Positions 16,807-24,876 of a DNA stretch of 64,000 nucleotides are shown in pieces. Both the position numbers and the translations under genes were made by a program. Each line of letters starts with the position of its first letter. Position 1 is the stretch's first letter. Source of the stretch: SIRX01 sp965214475. Lineage in GTDB: Bacteria > Actinomycetota > Rubrobacteria > Rubrobacterales > Rubrobacteraceae. The notes under the pieces were generated by a model. The model was not told the DNA's origin, did not search any database, and saw only the letters and a list, made by a program, of their open reading frames with translations. The DNA lies in NCBI GenBank assembly GCA_965214475.1, contig OZ243953.1:1-64000 (forward strand), in the 5' to 3' direction.

Positions 16807-17135
16807 TGCGGGAGCCGAGTTATCGGAGCATTACCTCCCAGGAGCTGAAAAATAAACTGGAAGTTGGCGAACGACCGGAGCTGCTAGACGTAAGAGAGCC
16901 GTGGGAATTCGCCACTACTCGGATAGAAGGTTCCCGGCTGATCCCGGTGGGCGAAATGCCCGACAGAGTCTCCGAGTTGGACCCGAGTCGGGAGACGGTC
17001 GTGATCTGCCACCATGGAGCTCGGAGCGCCTACGTGACCCAGGCATTGGAACGATCCGGCTTCTCCAACGTTCTGAACCTCGAAGGCGGCCTGGACGCCT
17101 ACTCGCAGGTCGACGATAGGGTGTCTAGGTACTGA
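16806..17135 (+). CDS. Single-domain rhodanese sulfurtransferase
   Basis: A 109-residue rhodanese domain. LLDVREPWEFATTRIEGSRLIPV is the CH2A region and VVICHHGARSAYVTQALE the active-site loop with the catalytic Cys (CHHGARS). GGLDAYSQVDD is the C-terminal motif. It transfers sulfane sulfur in the cytoplasm; the acceptor is unknown. Translation is coupled to the Dabb gene through a TAATG overlap. Confidence 0.9.
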   Translation: MREPSYRSITSQELKNKLEVGERPELLDVREPWEFATTRIEGSRLIPVGEMPDRVSELDPSRETVVICHHGARSAYVTQALERSGFSNVLNLEGGLDAYSQVDDRVSRY

Positions 17136-17139
17136 GCGC

Positions 17140-17589
17140 TCAAGAAGTGCCTTCTATTTTCACCGAATCATTGGCCGATCTGCCGGAGTCTAGGCTCACC
17201 GCGCAACTGACGTAATGGTCGCCTTTCTTCGCGGGTAAACCTTGTCTACTTGTTTTCACCGGGACGAATTCTTTCGAGAAGGTGTTGCCGTCCAGGGAGA
17301 CGCGGGCATCGGGGCCGAAGTAGTCGCTCACGGGGCCGTTGCGACCTTCGAGTACGCGGCAGGTCGGGGGTGTCAAGATGCCTTTTGCCCAGTCTCCGGC
17401 GACCAGAACTCTCTCCTCGCGCCACTCGGCACGTTTTACGTCTACGGCTGCGAATTGGGCTTCCCCTTCGCCGCAGGCGGACAGTGGTAGCATTAGACCG
17501 GCGAGCAGGATCGTGTTCCAGATATTTCTCGATATTTTTCTCGACGTTTTGGGATTCTTATTGACGGGATGCCGATTATTCCCCGGCAC
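17140..17589 (-). CDS. Putative lipoprotein, unknown
   Basis: A 149-residue exported protein. A long basic n-region (KNPKTSRKISRN) leads into NTILLAGLMLPLSAC, whose LSAC is a lipobox with Cys39. The mature part is a small beta-rich domain including EERVLVAGDWAKGILTPP and DHYVSCAVSLDSG. Two further cysteines could form a disulfide. No family is recognised. It overlaps the upstream gene (17576-17953) by 14 nt, so the two are probably co-transcribed. Confidence 0.6.
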   Translation of the reverse strand: MPGNNRHPVNKNPKTSRKISRNIWNTILLAGLMLPLSACGEGEAQFAAVDVKRAEWREERVLVAGDWAKGILTPPTCRVLEGRNGPVSDYFGPDARVSLDGNTFSKEFVPVKTSRQGLPAKKGDHYVSCAVSLDSGRSANDSVKIEGTS

Positions 17590-17953
17590 GGATCGACTCT
17601 TCGATCTGACGGTAGAGGCCGGTGGCGAGACCTTCGGGGGTGGATGAGCGGTCCTGTAGCATGCGGGCGGCTACCGGCGCCGATGTCTCGCCCGGCATTT
17701 CGAAGGTCAACACAACCGGTTCCAGGTCTTCCAGGCCTAGCTCTTCCCCGACCTTGCGTTGCACCTCCGGCTGGCTGGATTCCGTGCGAGCGGAAATCTC
17801 CCGGCTCATAGCAAGGGGATCCAGCACCTGGCAAACGGCGATACCTCCGCCCAACCGCCGCTCCCACCACCACTCGGCGCGGATGCCGGTGAAGTTCTCC
17901 TCTACGAGCATCGTTGCTTTGTCGGCCAGAAATTCGTTCAGAAATTCGGTCAT
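17576..17953 (-). CDS. Unknown 125-residue cytoplasmic protein
   Basis: A soluble protein starting MTEFLNEFLADKATMLVEEN with IRAEWWWERRLGGGIAVCQV in the first half. The second half is acidic and ends in RQIEESIRAGE. There is no signal peptide and no recognised domain. It overlaps the following lipoprotein gene, suggesting a two-gene operon. The ATG at 17953 precedes the divergent AcuC gene. Confidence 0.55.
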   Translation of the reverse strand: MTEFLNEFLADKATMLVEENFTGIRAEWWWERRLGGGIAVCQVLDPLAMSREISARTESSQPEVQRKVGEELGLEDLEPVVLTFEMPGETSAPVAARMLQDRSSTPEGLATGLYRQIEESIRAGE

Positions 17954-18025
17954 GGACGTTCTTTATACCAGTTCCGGGCTTTGCTTCACCTGGAGCGCCG
18001 GTCGCATATACAATGTGACGAAAGA

Positions 18026-19255
18026 ATGGGGAAAGGTGAAGCAACTTTGTTAAACAAGTCCGTAATACCGCAAAAAGGTGCCGGAAAAGTCGCAAACGAC
18101 AGTGCGGCAATCGTTCACGATCGCATGCTCGAAACTTACGGGTTCGGTGAAGGGCATCCTTTCAACCCGTTGCGCTTGCGGATGACGCTGGAACTCTGCG
18201 AAGCATCGGGGCTTTTAGAGGGTTACGAATTCGTCGAGTCAGAGCCGGCGAGTGAGCGGGACCTCTGTACGGTCCATAACCTGACCTACGTCCGGCTCGT
18301 TCAGCAGGCCGCCGCGGGCGCGACCGACCCGGTCGAGTTGCTTCACTACGGTATCGGTTCCTCCGACAACCCCGTTGTCCCGAAAGTCCACGAGGCCTGC
18401 TCCCGGGTGGCCGGTGCGGTCTTGAAGGCGTGCCGGATGGTGATGGGCGGCGAGGTGGACCACGCCATGTGCATCTCCGGCGGGCTCCACCATGCACTGC
18501 GCTCCCGGGCCAGCGGGTTTTGTTTCTATAACGACGCCGGTATAGCCATCTCGCGGCTCAAAGAGGAGTACCCGGGGATTAGGATCGCCTACGTAGATAC
18601 CGACGCCCACCATGGCGACGGCGTACAGTGGATGTTCTACGACGATCCGCAGGTTCTCACCGTCTCCATGCACGAGTCGGGACGTTATCTATTCCCCGGT
18701 ACCGGCGGACTGAGAGAGAAAGGCAAGGGGGATGGCGCAGGATACTCCGTAAACGTGTCGCTGGAACCGTTTACGGATGACGAGTCCTGGATCCACTGCT
18801 TCGAGGCCGTAGTCCCCGAAGTCTTGCGCACCTTCCAACCCGACATCATACTCTCCCAGAACGGCTGCGACGGGCACAAGCTCGACCCACTCACACACCT
18901 CTCCGCCACGACCCGCCTCTACGAGCACGTGCCGGGCCGCATCCACGACCTCGCCCACGAGCTCTGCGGTGGACGGTGGGTAGCCACCGGCGGGGGCGGC
19001 TACGATATCTGGCGCGTCGTGCCCCGGGCCTGGGCCGCGCTCTGGGCCGCCGTCTCTCAACAAGACTTGCCGGAGGAAGTGCCGGAGGATTGGCTCGCGA
19101 AGTGGGGTCAACAGAGCCCCGTGGCGCTGCCACGCCTTATGCGGGACGATCCGTTAGACTACCCGTCCACAGAAAGGGCGCAGCAGATAGCCGATACCAA
19201 TCGTCGCACCGCCGAGGCGGCGCTGGAACAAACCATGCCGCGTATTGTTGGTTAG
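18026..19255 (+). CDS. acuC: AcuC-like histone-deacetylase-fold hydrolase
   Basis: A 409-residue arginase/deacetylase-fold enzyme expected to remove acetyl groups from lysines, as AcuC does on acetyl-CoA synthetase. Zinc and catalytic motifs: HALRSRASGFCFYNDAGIAI, YVDTDAHHGDGVQWMFY, SMHESGRYLFPGTG and LSQNGCDGHKLDPLTHL, ending with GGGGYD. The frame is open upstream to 17759, but that overlaps the divergent gene and lacks domain content. ATG 18026 or TTG 18047 (behind AAAGGTG) are the likely starts. Confidence 0.88.
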   Translation: MGKGEATLLNKSVIPQKGAGKVANDSAAIVHDRMLETYGFGEGHPFNPLRLRMTLELCEASGLLEGYEFVESEPASERDLCTVHNLTYVRLVQQAAAGATDPVELLHYGIGSSDNPVVPKVHEACSRVAGAVLKACRMVMGGEVDHAMCISGGLHHALRSRASGFCFYNDAGIAISRLKEEYPGIRIAYVDTDAHHGDGVQWMFYDDPQVLTVSMHESGRYLFPGTGGLREKGKGDGAGYSVNVSLEPFTDDESWIHCFEAVVPEVLRTFQPDIILSQNGCDGHKLDPLTHLSATTRLYEHVPGRIHDLAHELCGGRWVATGGGGYDIWRVVPRAWAALWAAVSQQDLPEEVPEDWLAKWGQQSPVALPRLMRDDPLDYPSTERAQQIADTNRRTAEAALEQTMPRIVG

Positions 19256-19298
19256 ATGGAACCGGTTGGGGGACCTGTGTTACCCTATATTTTTGTCG

Positions 19299-19616
19299 AT
19301 GAGCGAGTTATACGAACATAGCATCGCGACGCTGGCCACCGAGACGACTCCCAGTGAGAAGACGCAGCGGCGCACCACGCAAGAACCGCCTTACAAGGTC
19401 ATCCTGCACAACGATGACTTCACGCCGATGGAATACGTAGTAGAAACCTTGATCAAGGTGATCCCACGCATGTCCGAACGTCAGGCACTCTCGATCATGA
19501 TCGAAGCCCACACCAACGGCAAAGCCGTAGCCCACAAAACCCACAAGGAACTCGCCGAACTCTACGCCGAACAGCTAACCTCCAAAGGCCTCATCGCCTC
19601 CATAGAGCCTGACTGA
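19299..19616 (+). CDS. clpS: ATP-dependent Clp protease adaptor ClpS
   Basis: A 105-residue ClpS, which delivers N-degron substrates to ClpC/ClpA. The flexible N-terminus is followed by the conserved core YKVILHNDDFTPMEYVVETL with the D-D and M of the N-end pocket, then AHTNGKAVAHKTHKELAELY and a final GLIASIEPD. ATG 19299 starts at the usual family N-terminus. No Clp ATPase gene is adjacent. Confidence 0.93.
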   Translation: MSELYEHSIATLATETTPSEKTQRRTTQEPPYKVILHNDDFTPMEYVVETLIKVIPRMSERQALSIMIEAHTNGKAVAHKTHKELAELYAEQLTSKGLIASIEPD

Positions 19617-19636
19617 GCGGCGACGTTTCGTACAAT
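19609..19636 (+). promoter_or_regulatory. Promoter candidate downstream of clpS
   Basis: CTGACT (19609-19614), a 16-nt spacer and TACAAT (19631-19636). The -10 is one mismatch from consensus. It would drive the gene at 19697 with a leader of about 55 nt. Confidence 0.4.
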
Positions 19637-19696
19637 AGGGTCTAATGCCAAGAGTCGTTCCGCCTAGACCGTAATAGCGGAAGGTAAGGGTTAAAA

Positions 19697-20020
19697 GTGA
19701 AGGATTATAGGATCAGCGCCGTCATCAAAGAGGACGGGACCGTAACCATTGCCAACCTACCTTTCCACAGGGGAGAAGAGTTGCAAATTGTGCTGCGGCC
19801 ACGGAATGGTAGTGAAAACCTCTCGGGAATGTATCCGCTCCACGGCGAACCAGTTGAGTATCACGAACCATTCGATAGTGTCTGTGAGGGACGAGATATG
19901 CCACCTCTCATCAGCCGGAACCCGGCCAGCGAGAGCAACACGGCGGCGGCGGTCAACGGTAGGGTCGAAACCGCTAACAGTGCGAGCCCGAATGCTATGT
20001 CTTCTGGGGAACGAGCGTAA
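19697..20020 (+). CDS. Antitoxin-like small protein, C-terminus uncertain
   Basis: From GTG 19697 the first ~60 residues resemble small VapB-like antitoxins: DYRISAVIKEDGTVTIANLP, then EELQIVLRPRNG, and finally YPLHGEPVEYHEPFD, which recalls the toxin-binding YPLRG-x-P-x-x-Y-x-D-P-F pattern. The last 45 residues (from ~19880) overlap the convergent membrane-protein gene and look like its antisense shadow. The original stop may therefore have been lost by deletion. No toxin gene follows. Confidence 0.4.
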   Translation: MKDYRISAVIKEDGTVTIANLPFHRGEELQIVLRPRNGSENLSGMYPLHGEPVEYHEPFDSVCEGRDMPPLISRNPASESNTAAAVNGRVETANSASPNAMSSGERA

Positions 20021-20403
20021 GAAGAGAACCCACCGACTATAAGATAGGCGATTCGCAGGAGCGTCAGTAAAGCTATGCCAGCGCCGACCAGAGAGAACGT
20101 TCCCACGAGCTTACGAACGCGGACTGATGAAATCAGCGAAGGCAAGGCTCGCGGAGTTTCCAATACCAAACCGCCGAAGAGCGCCGCTACAGTAGAGGGC
20201 CAAAGCAGGACCGAGTAAAAAGTCAGGGTCAAACCATAGCCAGCATAGTCGCCTTTAGCAGCGGAGCTCTGATATGCGGCATTCAGGTCGAAAACAGACC
20301 AGATGGACCAGAGAAACAGCAACGTCCCTAGTACCAACAAAGTGCGTCCAGCAAACTTGCGAACTGTACCGATCCTAGAGCCTTCCCAATTCTCCACAGC
20401 CAC
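19861..20403 (-). CDS. Four-helix membrane protein, unknown
   Basis: A 180-residue polytopic protein. Helices are visible at TLLVLGTLLFLWSIWSVF, LTLTFYSVLLWPSTVAALFG, VGTFSLVGAGIALLTLLRIA and AFGLALLAVSTLPLTAAAVL. The C-terminus is short and basic. No family is recognised. It follows moaA on the same strand 9 nt downstream and may share its transcript. Its 3' end overlaps the antitoxin-like gene by 160 nt in convergent orientation. Confidence 0.6.
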   Translation of the reverse strand: MAVENWEGSRIGTVRKFAGRTLLVLGTLLFLWSIWSVFDLNAAYQSSAAKGDYAGYGLTLTFYSVLLWPSTVAALFGGLVLETPRALPSLISSVRVRKLVGTFSLVGAGIALLTLLRIAYLIVGGFSSYARSPEDIAFGLALLAVSTLPLTAAAVLLSLAGFRLMRGGISRPSQTLSNGS

Positions 20404-20412
20404 CGGTGGTTG

Positions 20413-21411
20413 CTACCCGCCGATCTGGCTCATTGTACGATTCCGCGACTCCTCCGGTAGCGTAAGACCTGCAGCCGGCTTTATCCCAGCCGTGTGCCAC
20501 AGTATCTCGTGAATTGCCGTTATCGGGTCTTCGGAGCGGATAGCGTCTTTTACCGGCACGTCGAGGTCGGTGAGGAGGCAAGGGTGGATCTTGCCGTCCG
20601 CCGTCAGGCGCAGCCGGCTGCAACGGGCACAGAAAGGTTCGCTTACCGGCGTTATGACCCCGAAGGTCCCGGGCGCGCCGTCGAACTTGAACTCGTCGGC
20701 CGGGGCCGCCGGGTCTTCTTTCTCTACCGGCTTGAGGTCTCCTAGCTCTTCCTGGGCGCGGTCAAGGATCTCCTTGCCGGAGATGAATAGCGATCTGAAG
20801 CGGGAGCCGTCAGTGTCGCCGTTTAGGGGCATTAGCTCGATAAAGCGGGCGTGGATCGGGTACTGGAAGGTTAGCCGCGCCATGTCGGCTATCTCATCGT
20901 CGTTGACACCGCGCATCGCCACGGCGTTCAGCTTTACGGGCGACAAAGGTGTTTCGAGGGCCGCGAGGATCGAATCCCACACCTTCTCGAAGTGGTTGCG
21001 GCGCGTGATGAACTGGAACTTCTCTGGCTGCAGCGTGTCCAGCGAGATGTTTATGCGGTCCAACCCCGCGTCCACCAAGTCTTCCAGGTAGTCTTTTAGC
21101 AGGAAGCCGTTGGTGGTCATGGTGACTTCCTCGAAGCCCATCGCTTTGAGTTGTTCCACGAACCAGACAACGCCGCGCCGGACGAGCGGCTCGCCGCCGG
21201 TAACGCGGACTTTGGTGACGCCGAGCCCGAGACAGGCTTCGGCGAAGGTGAGCATCTCTTCCAGGGTGAGGATGTGGCTCTTATCCTGAAAGACGATGTC
21301 TTCTGGCATACAGTATTGGCAGCGGAAATTGCAGCGGTCGGTTACGCTGATCCGCAGGTAGTCCATCTTTCGATCGTAGGAGTCCGTCAGTTGTGTAACG
21401 CTCGTTCTCAA
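20413..21411 (-). CDS. moaA: GTP 3',8-cyclase MoaA (molybdenum cofactor synthesis)
   Basis: A 332-residue radical-SAM enzyme that makes the first Moco intermediate from GTP. The N-terminal cluster motif is RISVTDRCNFRCQYC (CxxxCxxC). A GGEP-type motif follows (VRVTGGEPLVRR), and the second cluster is in SEPFCARCSRLRLTADGKIHPC. The TTG at 21411 is chosen because AAAGGAGG precedes it; upstream codons to 21468 have no such site. The usual GG C-terminus is present as SQIGG. Divergent from the mrp operon. No other moa genes are nearby. Confidence 0.93.
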   Translation of the reverse strand: MRTSVTQLTDSYDRKMDYLRISVTDRCNFRCQYCMPEDIVFQDKSHILTLEEMLTFAEACLGLGVTKVRVTGGEPLVRRGVVWFVEQLKAMGFEEVTMTTNGFLLKDYLEDLVDAGLDRINISLDTLQPEKFQFITRRNHFEKVWDSILAALETPLSPVKLNAVAMRGVNDDEIADMARLTFQYPIHARFIELMPLNGDTDGSRFRSLFISGKEILDRAQEELGDLKPVEKEDPAAPADEFKFDGAPGTFGVITPVSEPFCARCSRLRLTADGKIHPCLLTDLDVPVKDAIRSEDPITAIHEILWHTAGIKPAAGLTLPEESRNRTMSQIGG

Positions 21412-21501
21412 AGCTCCTCCTTTTGAAACATTGTAAACCCTGAGGTACTGAACTGCTGCTTTCGACACGGGATTCGGCTGCCCGTTACAATTGAGGGCGG
21501 A

Positions 21502-21530
21502 TTGACGCTAAACTGTCGCGACAGTCGATA
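21502..21530 (+). promoter_or_regulatory. mrp promoter candidate with a palindrome in its spacer
   Basis: TTGACG (21502-21507), a 17-nt spacer, then TCGATA (21525-21530; weak). A perfect 14-bp palindrome ACTGTCGCGACAGT (21512-21525) fills the spacer, a place where a regulator could control polymerase access. It lies 117 nt before mrpA and 91 nt before the divergent moaA. Confidence 0.4.
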
Positions 21531-21641
21531 AAGCTAGAAGGAATCTACAGCTTTGGATAAACTCTTTGCGGGCAGAGAAATTGTGGGACGCTCCCAGAGG
21601 CGTATAGATGGCAGAGGAACGCGCTCCTGACGGCGGCTCTG

Positions 21642-23939
21642 GTGCTCGTGCCTTTGGTTCTGGCCTTGCTGGCCGCACCCGTCGCGGTGCTCGCAGGTGC
21701 GATTCGCACGAATCTGGCAGCCCCGGCCGGGGCGACGATCGCCGCGTTGGCTTTTGGAACCACACTCTACGGCTGGCTCGTAGGCGGCGGGAAAGTGGAC
21801 GTCCCCTGGGCTCCGACCCTGGATTTGCGCTTCGCGGTCGAACTGGACGGACTAGCCGCGCTATACACGCTGCTCGCAACCGGTATCGGTTTTCTGGTGG
21901 TGGTCTACGCTTCACGGTACATACCGCTTCACCTGCACCACGAAGACCGGCCGCAGGAATACGCCGTCAGGTTCCACTTTTTTATCCTGCTGTTTATGGG
22001 TTCGATGGTCGGGCTCGCTATGGCGCAGGACCTTATCCTGATCTTTCTTTTCTGGGACCTCACGGCAATCGCTTCTTATTACCTGATCGGCTACGACGCC
22101 CACCAGGAAGAGTCTCGGACCTCGGCCCTTATGGCCTTGCTGGTTACAGGTGTTACCGCCGTGCTGCTGCTCATCGGCGCCCTCATGTTCTACGCCGCCT
22201 ACGACACTTTCTCAGTGCCGGAGCTCGCCGAGGTTACGGAACCGGGCATCTTGCTGATCGTGGCCGGTGGGCTCGTAGCGGTCGCCGGACTCGCAAAGAG
22301 CGCCCAGGTTCCATTCCAGTTCTGGTTGCCGCGGGCGATGGCCGCCCCCACGCCGGTCTCGGCTTATCTCCACTCGGCGGCGATGGTCGCGGCGGGAGTG
22401 CTGCTTATAGGCAGGGTCTATCCGCTGCTCCAGAAGAGCGAGTTCCTGCTCGGCGCCCTGACGGTTATCGGGGCGGGCTCGATACTCGTCGGCGGACTCA
22501 TAGCCCTTACTCGCGACGTTCTGAAGCAACTTCTCGCTTACTCCACGATCTCCCAGTACGGTTACGTGGTCTTTATGTTCGGAATGGGGGGCAAGTACGG
22601 CGCGATGGGAGCCTCCTTCTACGTTGTAGCCCACGCCCTGGCAAAGAGCGCCCTGTTCCTGACCGCCGGCGCGGTCACGGAGGCTACGGGCGAGAACCAA
22701 CTCTCGCGCATTGGCGGCCTCGCGCGCCAGATGCCTTTGCTGGCGGTGTCTGCCGGGGCGACCGCAGCGGGACTCGCCGCACTGCCGCTGACCATCGGGT
22801 TCTTCAAGGATGAGATGCTGTTCGCCACCGCGTTGGAGAAAGAGAACGTTCTGTTCGCTGGTATGGCGCTCCTGGCGACGATTTTGACGCTCACCTACAC
22901 CTGGAAATTCTGGAGCAGCATCTTTCTCGGGGACGAGCGGAACGAGGTTCAAGCCATACCGAAGGCGCTGGTACTGCCGATCACGGTACTCGGCGTCTTG
23001 GTGCTCTTCGGGGGCATCTTTGTCGGGCCGTTCGAGAGACTGGCCCGCGCCGCCGGCGAAGTCTCCTACGCAAAGGCTATCGAGGGTATAGAGATTGCGT
23101 ATCATTTGGACGCCCGGTGGGAGAATTTGCTGGCATTGGCGACATTTGGGATCGGTGCTCTAGTGATTATCTCGACGCCATTGTGGCAGGAGGCGGTCGA
23201 TGCGTTCGCCCGGCTCGGGGAGAAGGTTGGGCCGGAGCGGGTCTACTTCGCTGGGCTCGACCGGCTGAACAGGTTCTCCACTTTCGTATACCGCCTGGAG
23301 GTTCAGGATACGCGCGGTAGGGTGGCGGCGATCCTGATACCGGCGGGGATACTCGTAGGGCTCGGCCTCATCTTTACGGGGACTGACGGGGTCTACGAGC
23401 TCGGCGAATTCAAAGCGGACGAATTCCCGCTGCTGCTGGCCCTAGTCGGGGCATCGGTGGCCTCGGTAGCCACGTGTGTGGTCCGTAAACACGTTACCCT
23501 GGTGCTGGTCATCTCGGCCGCCGGATTCTCTATAGCGGTCGCCTACGCCTTTTTCGGCGCGCCGGACGTGGCGCTGGTGGCGGTGCTGGTGGAGACCATA
23601 ATAACGCTGGTAATCCTCGGGGTACTCAAGCTCATCCCTTACGATGTTTTGCGTCGCGGGGCCCGGATACCGGTACAGTACGTAAAGGCGAAGGCCGCCG
23701 TCGCGGTGTTGGCCGGCGGGTTTATGTTCGCGATAAGCTGGGCGACGCTCTCGCAGACCACGACGGCTGAGAGCGCCGCCGAGGGACTGCTGGAGCTTAC
23801 GCCCGAGGCCCACGGCGGCGATGCGGTTACTGTAATCCTGGCCGACTTCCGGGGCCTGGACACGATGGGGGAGATCTCCGTGGTCGCCCTGGTATTGCTC
23901 GGGATAGCGACCCTGCTCTGGCGAGGGAGGCTGCCATGA
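21642..23939 (+). CDS. mrpA: Mrp Na+/H+ antiporter subunit A
   Basis: A 765-residue polytopic protein, largest subunit of the Mrp complex that exchanges Na+ for H+. The NuoL-like core carries LIFLFWDLTAIASYYLIGYD (usual Glu of this helix replaced by Asp) and GLAKSAQVPFQFWLPRAM with the channel Lys. ALAKSALFLTAGAVTE and the loop TIGFFKDEML follow. The C-terminal part (~580-765) contains the MbhD/MbhE-like domains (AYAFFGAPDVALVAVLVE). GTG 21642 is the first usable start. It heads a seven-gene operon with overlapping stops and starts. Confidence 0.93.
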   Translation: MLVPLVLALLAAPVAVLAGAIRTNLAAPAGATIAALAFGTTLYGWLVGGGKVDVPWAPTLDLRFAVELDGLAALYTLLATGIGFLVVVYASRYIPLHLHHEDRPQEYAVRFHFFILLFMGSMVGLAMAQDLILIFLFWDLTAIASYYLIGYDAHQEESRTSALMALLVTGVTAVLLLIGALMFYAAYDTFSVPELAEVTEPGILLIVAGGLVAVAGLAKSAQVPFQFWLPRAMAAPTPVSAYLHSAAMVAAGVLLIGRVYPLLQKSEFLLGALTVIGAGSILVGGLIALTRDVLKQLLAYSTISQYGYVVFMFGMGGKYGAMGASFYVVAHALAKSALFLTAGAVTEATGENQLSRIGGLARQMPLLAVSAGATAAGLAALPLTIGFFKDEMLFATALEKENVLFAGMALLATILTLTYTWKFWSSIFLGDERNEVQAIPKALVLPITVLGVLVLFGGIFVGPFERLARAAGEVSYAKAIEGIEIAYHLDARWENLLALATFGIGALVIISTPLWQEAVDAFARLGEKVGPERVYFAGLDRLNRFSTFVYRLEVQDTRGRVAAILIPAGILVGLGLIFTGTDGVYELGEFKADEFPLLLALVGASVASVATCVVRKHVTLVLVISAAGFSIAVAYAFFGAPDVALVAVLVETIITLVILGVLKLIPYDVLRRGARIPVQYVKAKAAVAVLAGGFMFAISWATLSQTTTAESAAEGLLELTPEAHGGDAVTVILADFRGLDTMGEISVVALVLLGIATLLWRGRLP

Positions 23940-24475
23940 AGGGCGTACGAGAAGGTAGTCCCGGCGGCGTGCCCGAAGGCGTTACGAGCGTCATGACGCG
24001 GGTCGTCGCGCGGTTGCTGTTGCTGCCGACGATGGTAACGGCGGCGGCTATCCTGGTGAAAGGCTACATCGAGCCAGGAGACGGGTTCTCCGCCGGGGTG
24101 ATAGTAGCTCTGGGAATACTTATGCAATACCTGGCCTTCGGACGGGAGCAGACAGAGAAGCTACTGCCGCTCCGGGGCATCGGACACCTGGCGTTTTTGG
24201 GCTTGCTCGTTACGCTGGCGGTGGCGTTCCGGCCGCTGTTCGTCGGTGAACCGCTCATGACTCACTGGCCGCCACCGGAGGGGCACGTCATTTATTTCGG
24301 CACGCTGGAGATAATAACGGCGGTCGCCTTCGATATAGGGATCTTTCTCCTAGTAGTCGGCTACGGAACCGGGACTATAAGCCTGATCGCCCGGCTCGTC
24401 GGCCGGATAGAACGCCGTAGCACCGACGAAGAGCACCTGGACCCCGACGAAGCCTTCGGGGAGGGCGCCGGATGA
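23936..24475 (+). CDS. mrpB: Mrp antiporter subunit B (MnhB domain)
   Basis: A 179-residue, four-helix MnhB-type subunit. TRVVARLLLLPTMVTAAAIL, the conserved GYIEPGDGFSAGVIVALGIL and LEIITAVAFDIGIFLLVVG are family signatures. The start ATG overlaps the mrpA stop (ATGA), and its own stop overlaps mrpC by 4 nt. The 20 extra N-terminal residues are polar and cytoplasmic. Confidence 0.92.
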   Translation: MKGVREGSPGGVPEGVTSVMTRVVARLLLLPTMVTAAAILVKGYIEPGDGFSAGVIVALGILMQYLAFGREQTEKLLPLRGIGHLAFLGLLVTLAVAFRPLFVGEPLMTHWPPPEGHVIYFGTLEIITAVAFDIGIFLLVVGYGTGTISLIARLVGRIERRSTDEEHLDPDEAFGEGAG

Positions 24476-24876
24476 CGTTAGTTATCTCACTGGCCGTCTC
24501 TATAGTATTCGGGGCCGGAGCGTTCCTGATCCTGCAGCGCAACCTGGTTCGGGTGGTCATCGGGATAGTGCTCATCTCCAATGCCGCCAACCTGTTTATC
24601 GTGGCGGCCGGCATCACGCGGGGGCGGGCCCCGATCTACCCGCTCCCGGATAACGCCGAGGTCAGCGACCCGCTCGTTCAGGCAATGGTCCTCACCGCCA
24701 TCGTGATCGGCTCCAGCGTCGCCGCCCTGCTCTTAGCCCTTAGCTACCGACTCTACACCTCACATAGTTCTATAGACCTCGAAGACATCTCTCTGGCAGA
24801 GGCTAAAGCCTCCGAAGCACTAGACCGGGGCGAAGACCCGGAGCTTATAGACCCGGACCGTGAGGAGCCGGTTTGA
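24472..24876 (+). CDS. mrpC: Mrp antiporter subunit C (NuoK-like)
   Basis: A 134-residue NuoK homologue with three helices. GAGAFLILQRNLVRVVIGIV, LISNAANLFIV and DPLVQAMVLTAIVIGSSVAA are diagnostic. An acidic tail (SEALDRGEDPELIDPDREEP) is longer than in NuoK. ATGA overlap with mrpB and a 4-nt overlap with mrpD. Confidence 0.93.
   Translation: MTLVISLAVSIVFGAGAFLILQRNLVRVVIGIVLISNAANLFIVAAGITRGRAPIYPLPDNAEVSDPLVQAMVLTAIVIGSSVAALLLALSYRLYTSHSSIDLEDISLAEAKASEALDRGEDPELIDPDREEPV

Noticed and set aside
21608..22813. 401-codon frame overlapping the start of mrpA
   Set aside because: Arg- and Gly-rich low-quality sequence; the mrpA frame carries all the antiporter motifs.
22212..23105. 297-codon minus-strand frame inside mrpA
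   Set aside because: Antisense shadow; no ribosome-binding site or domain.
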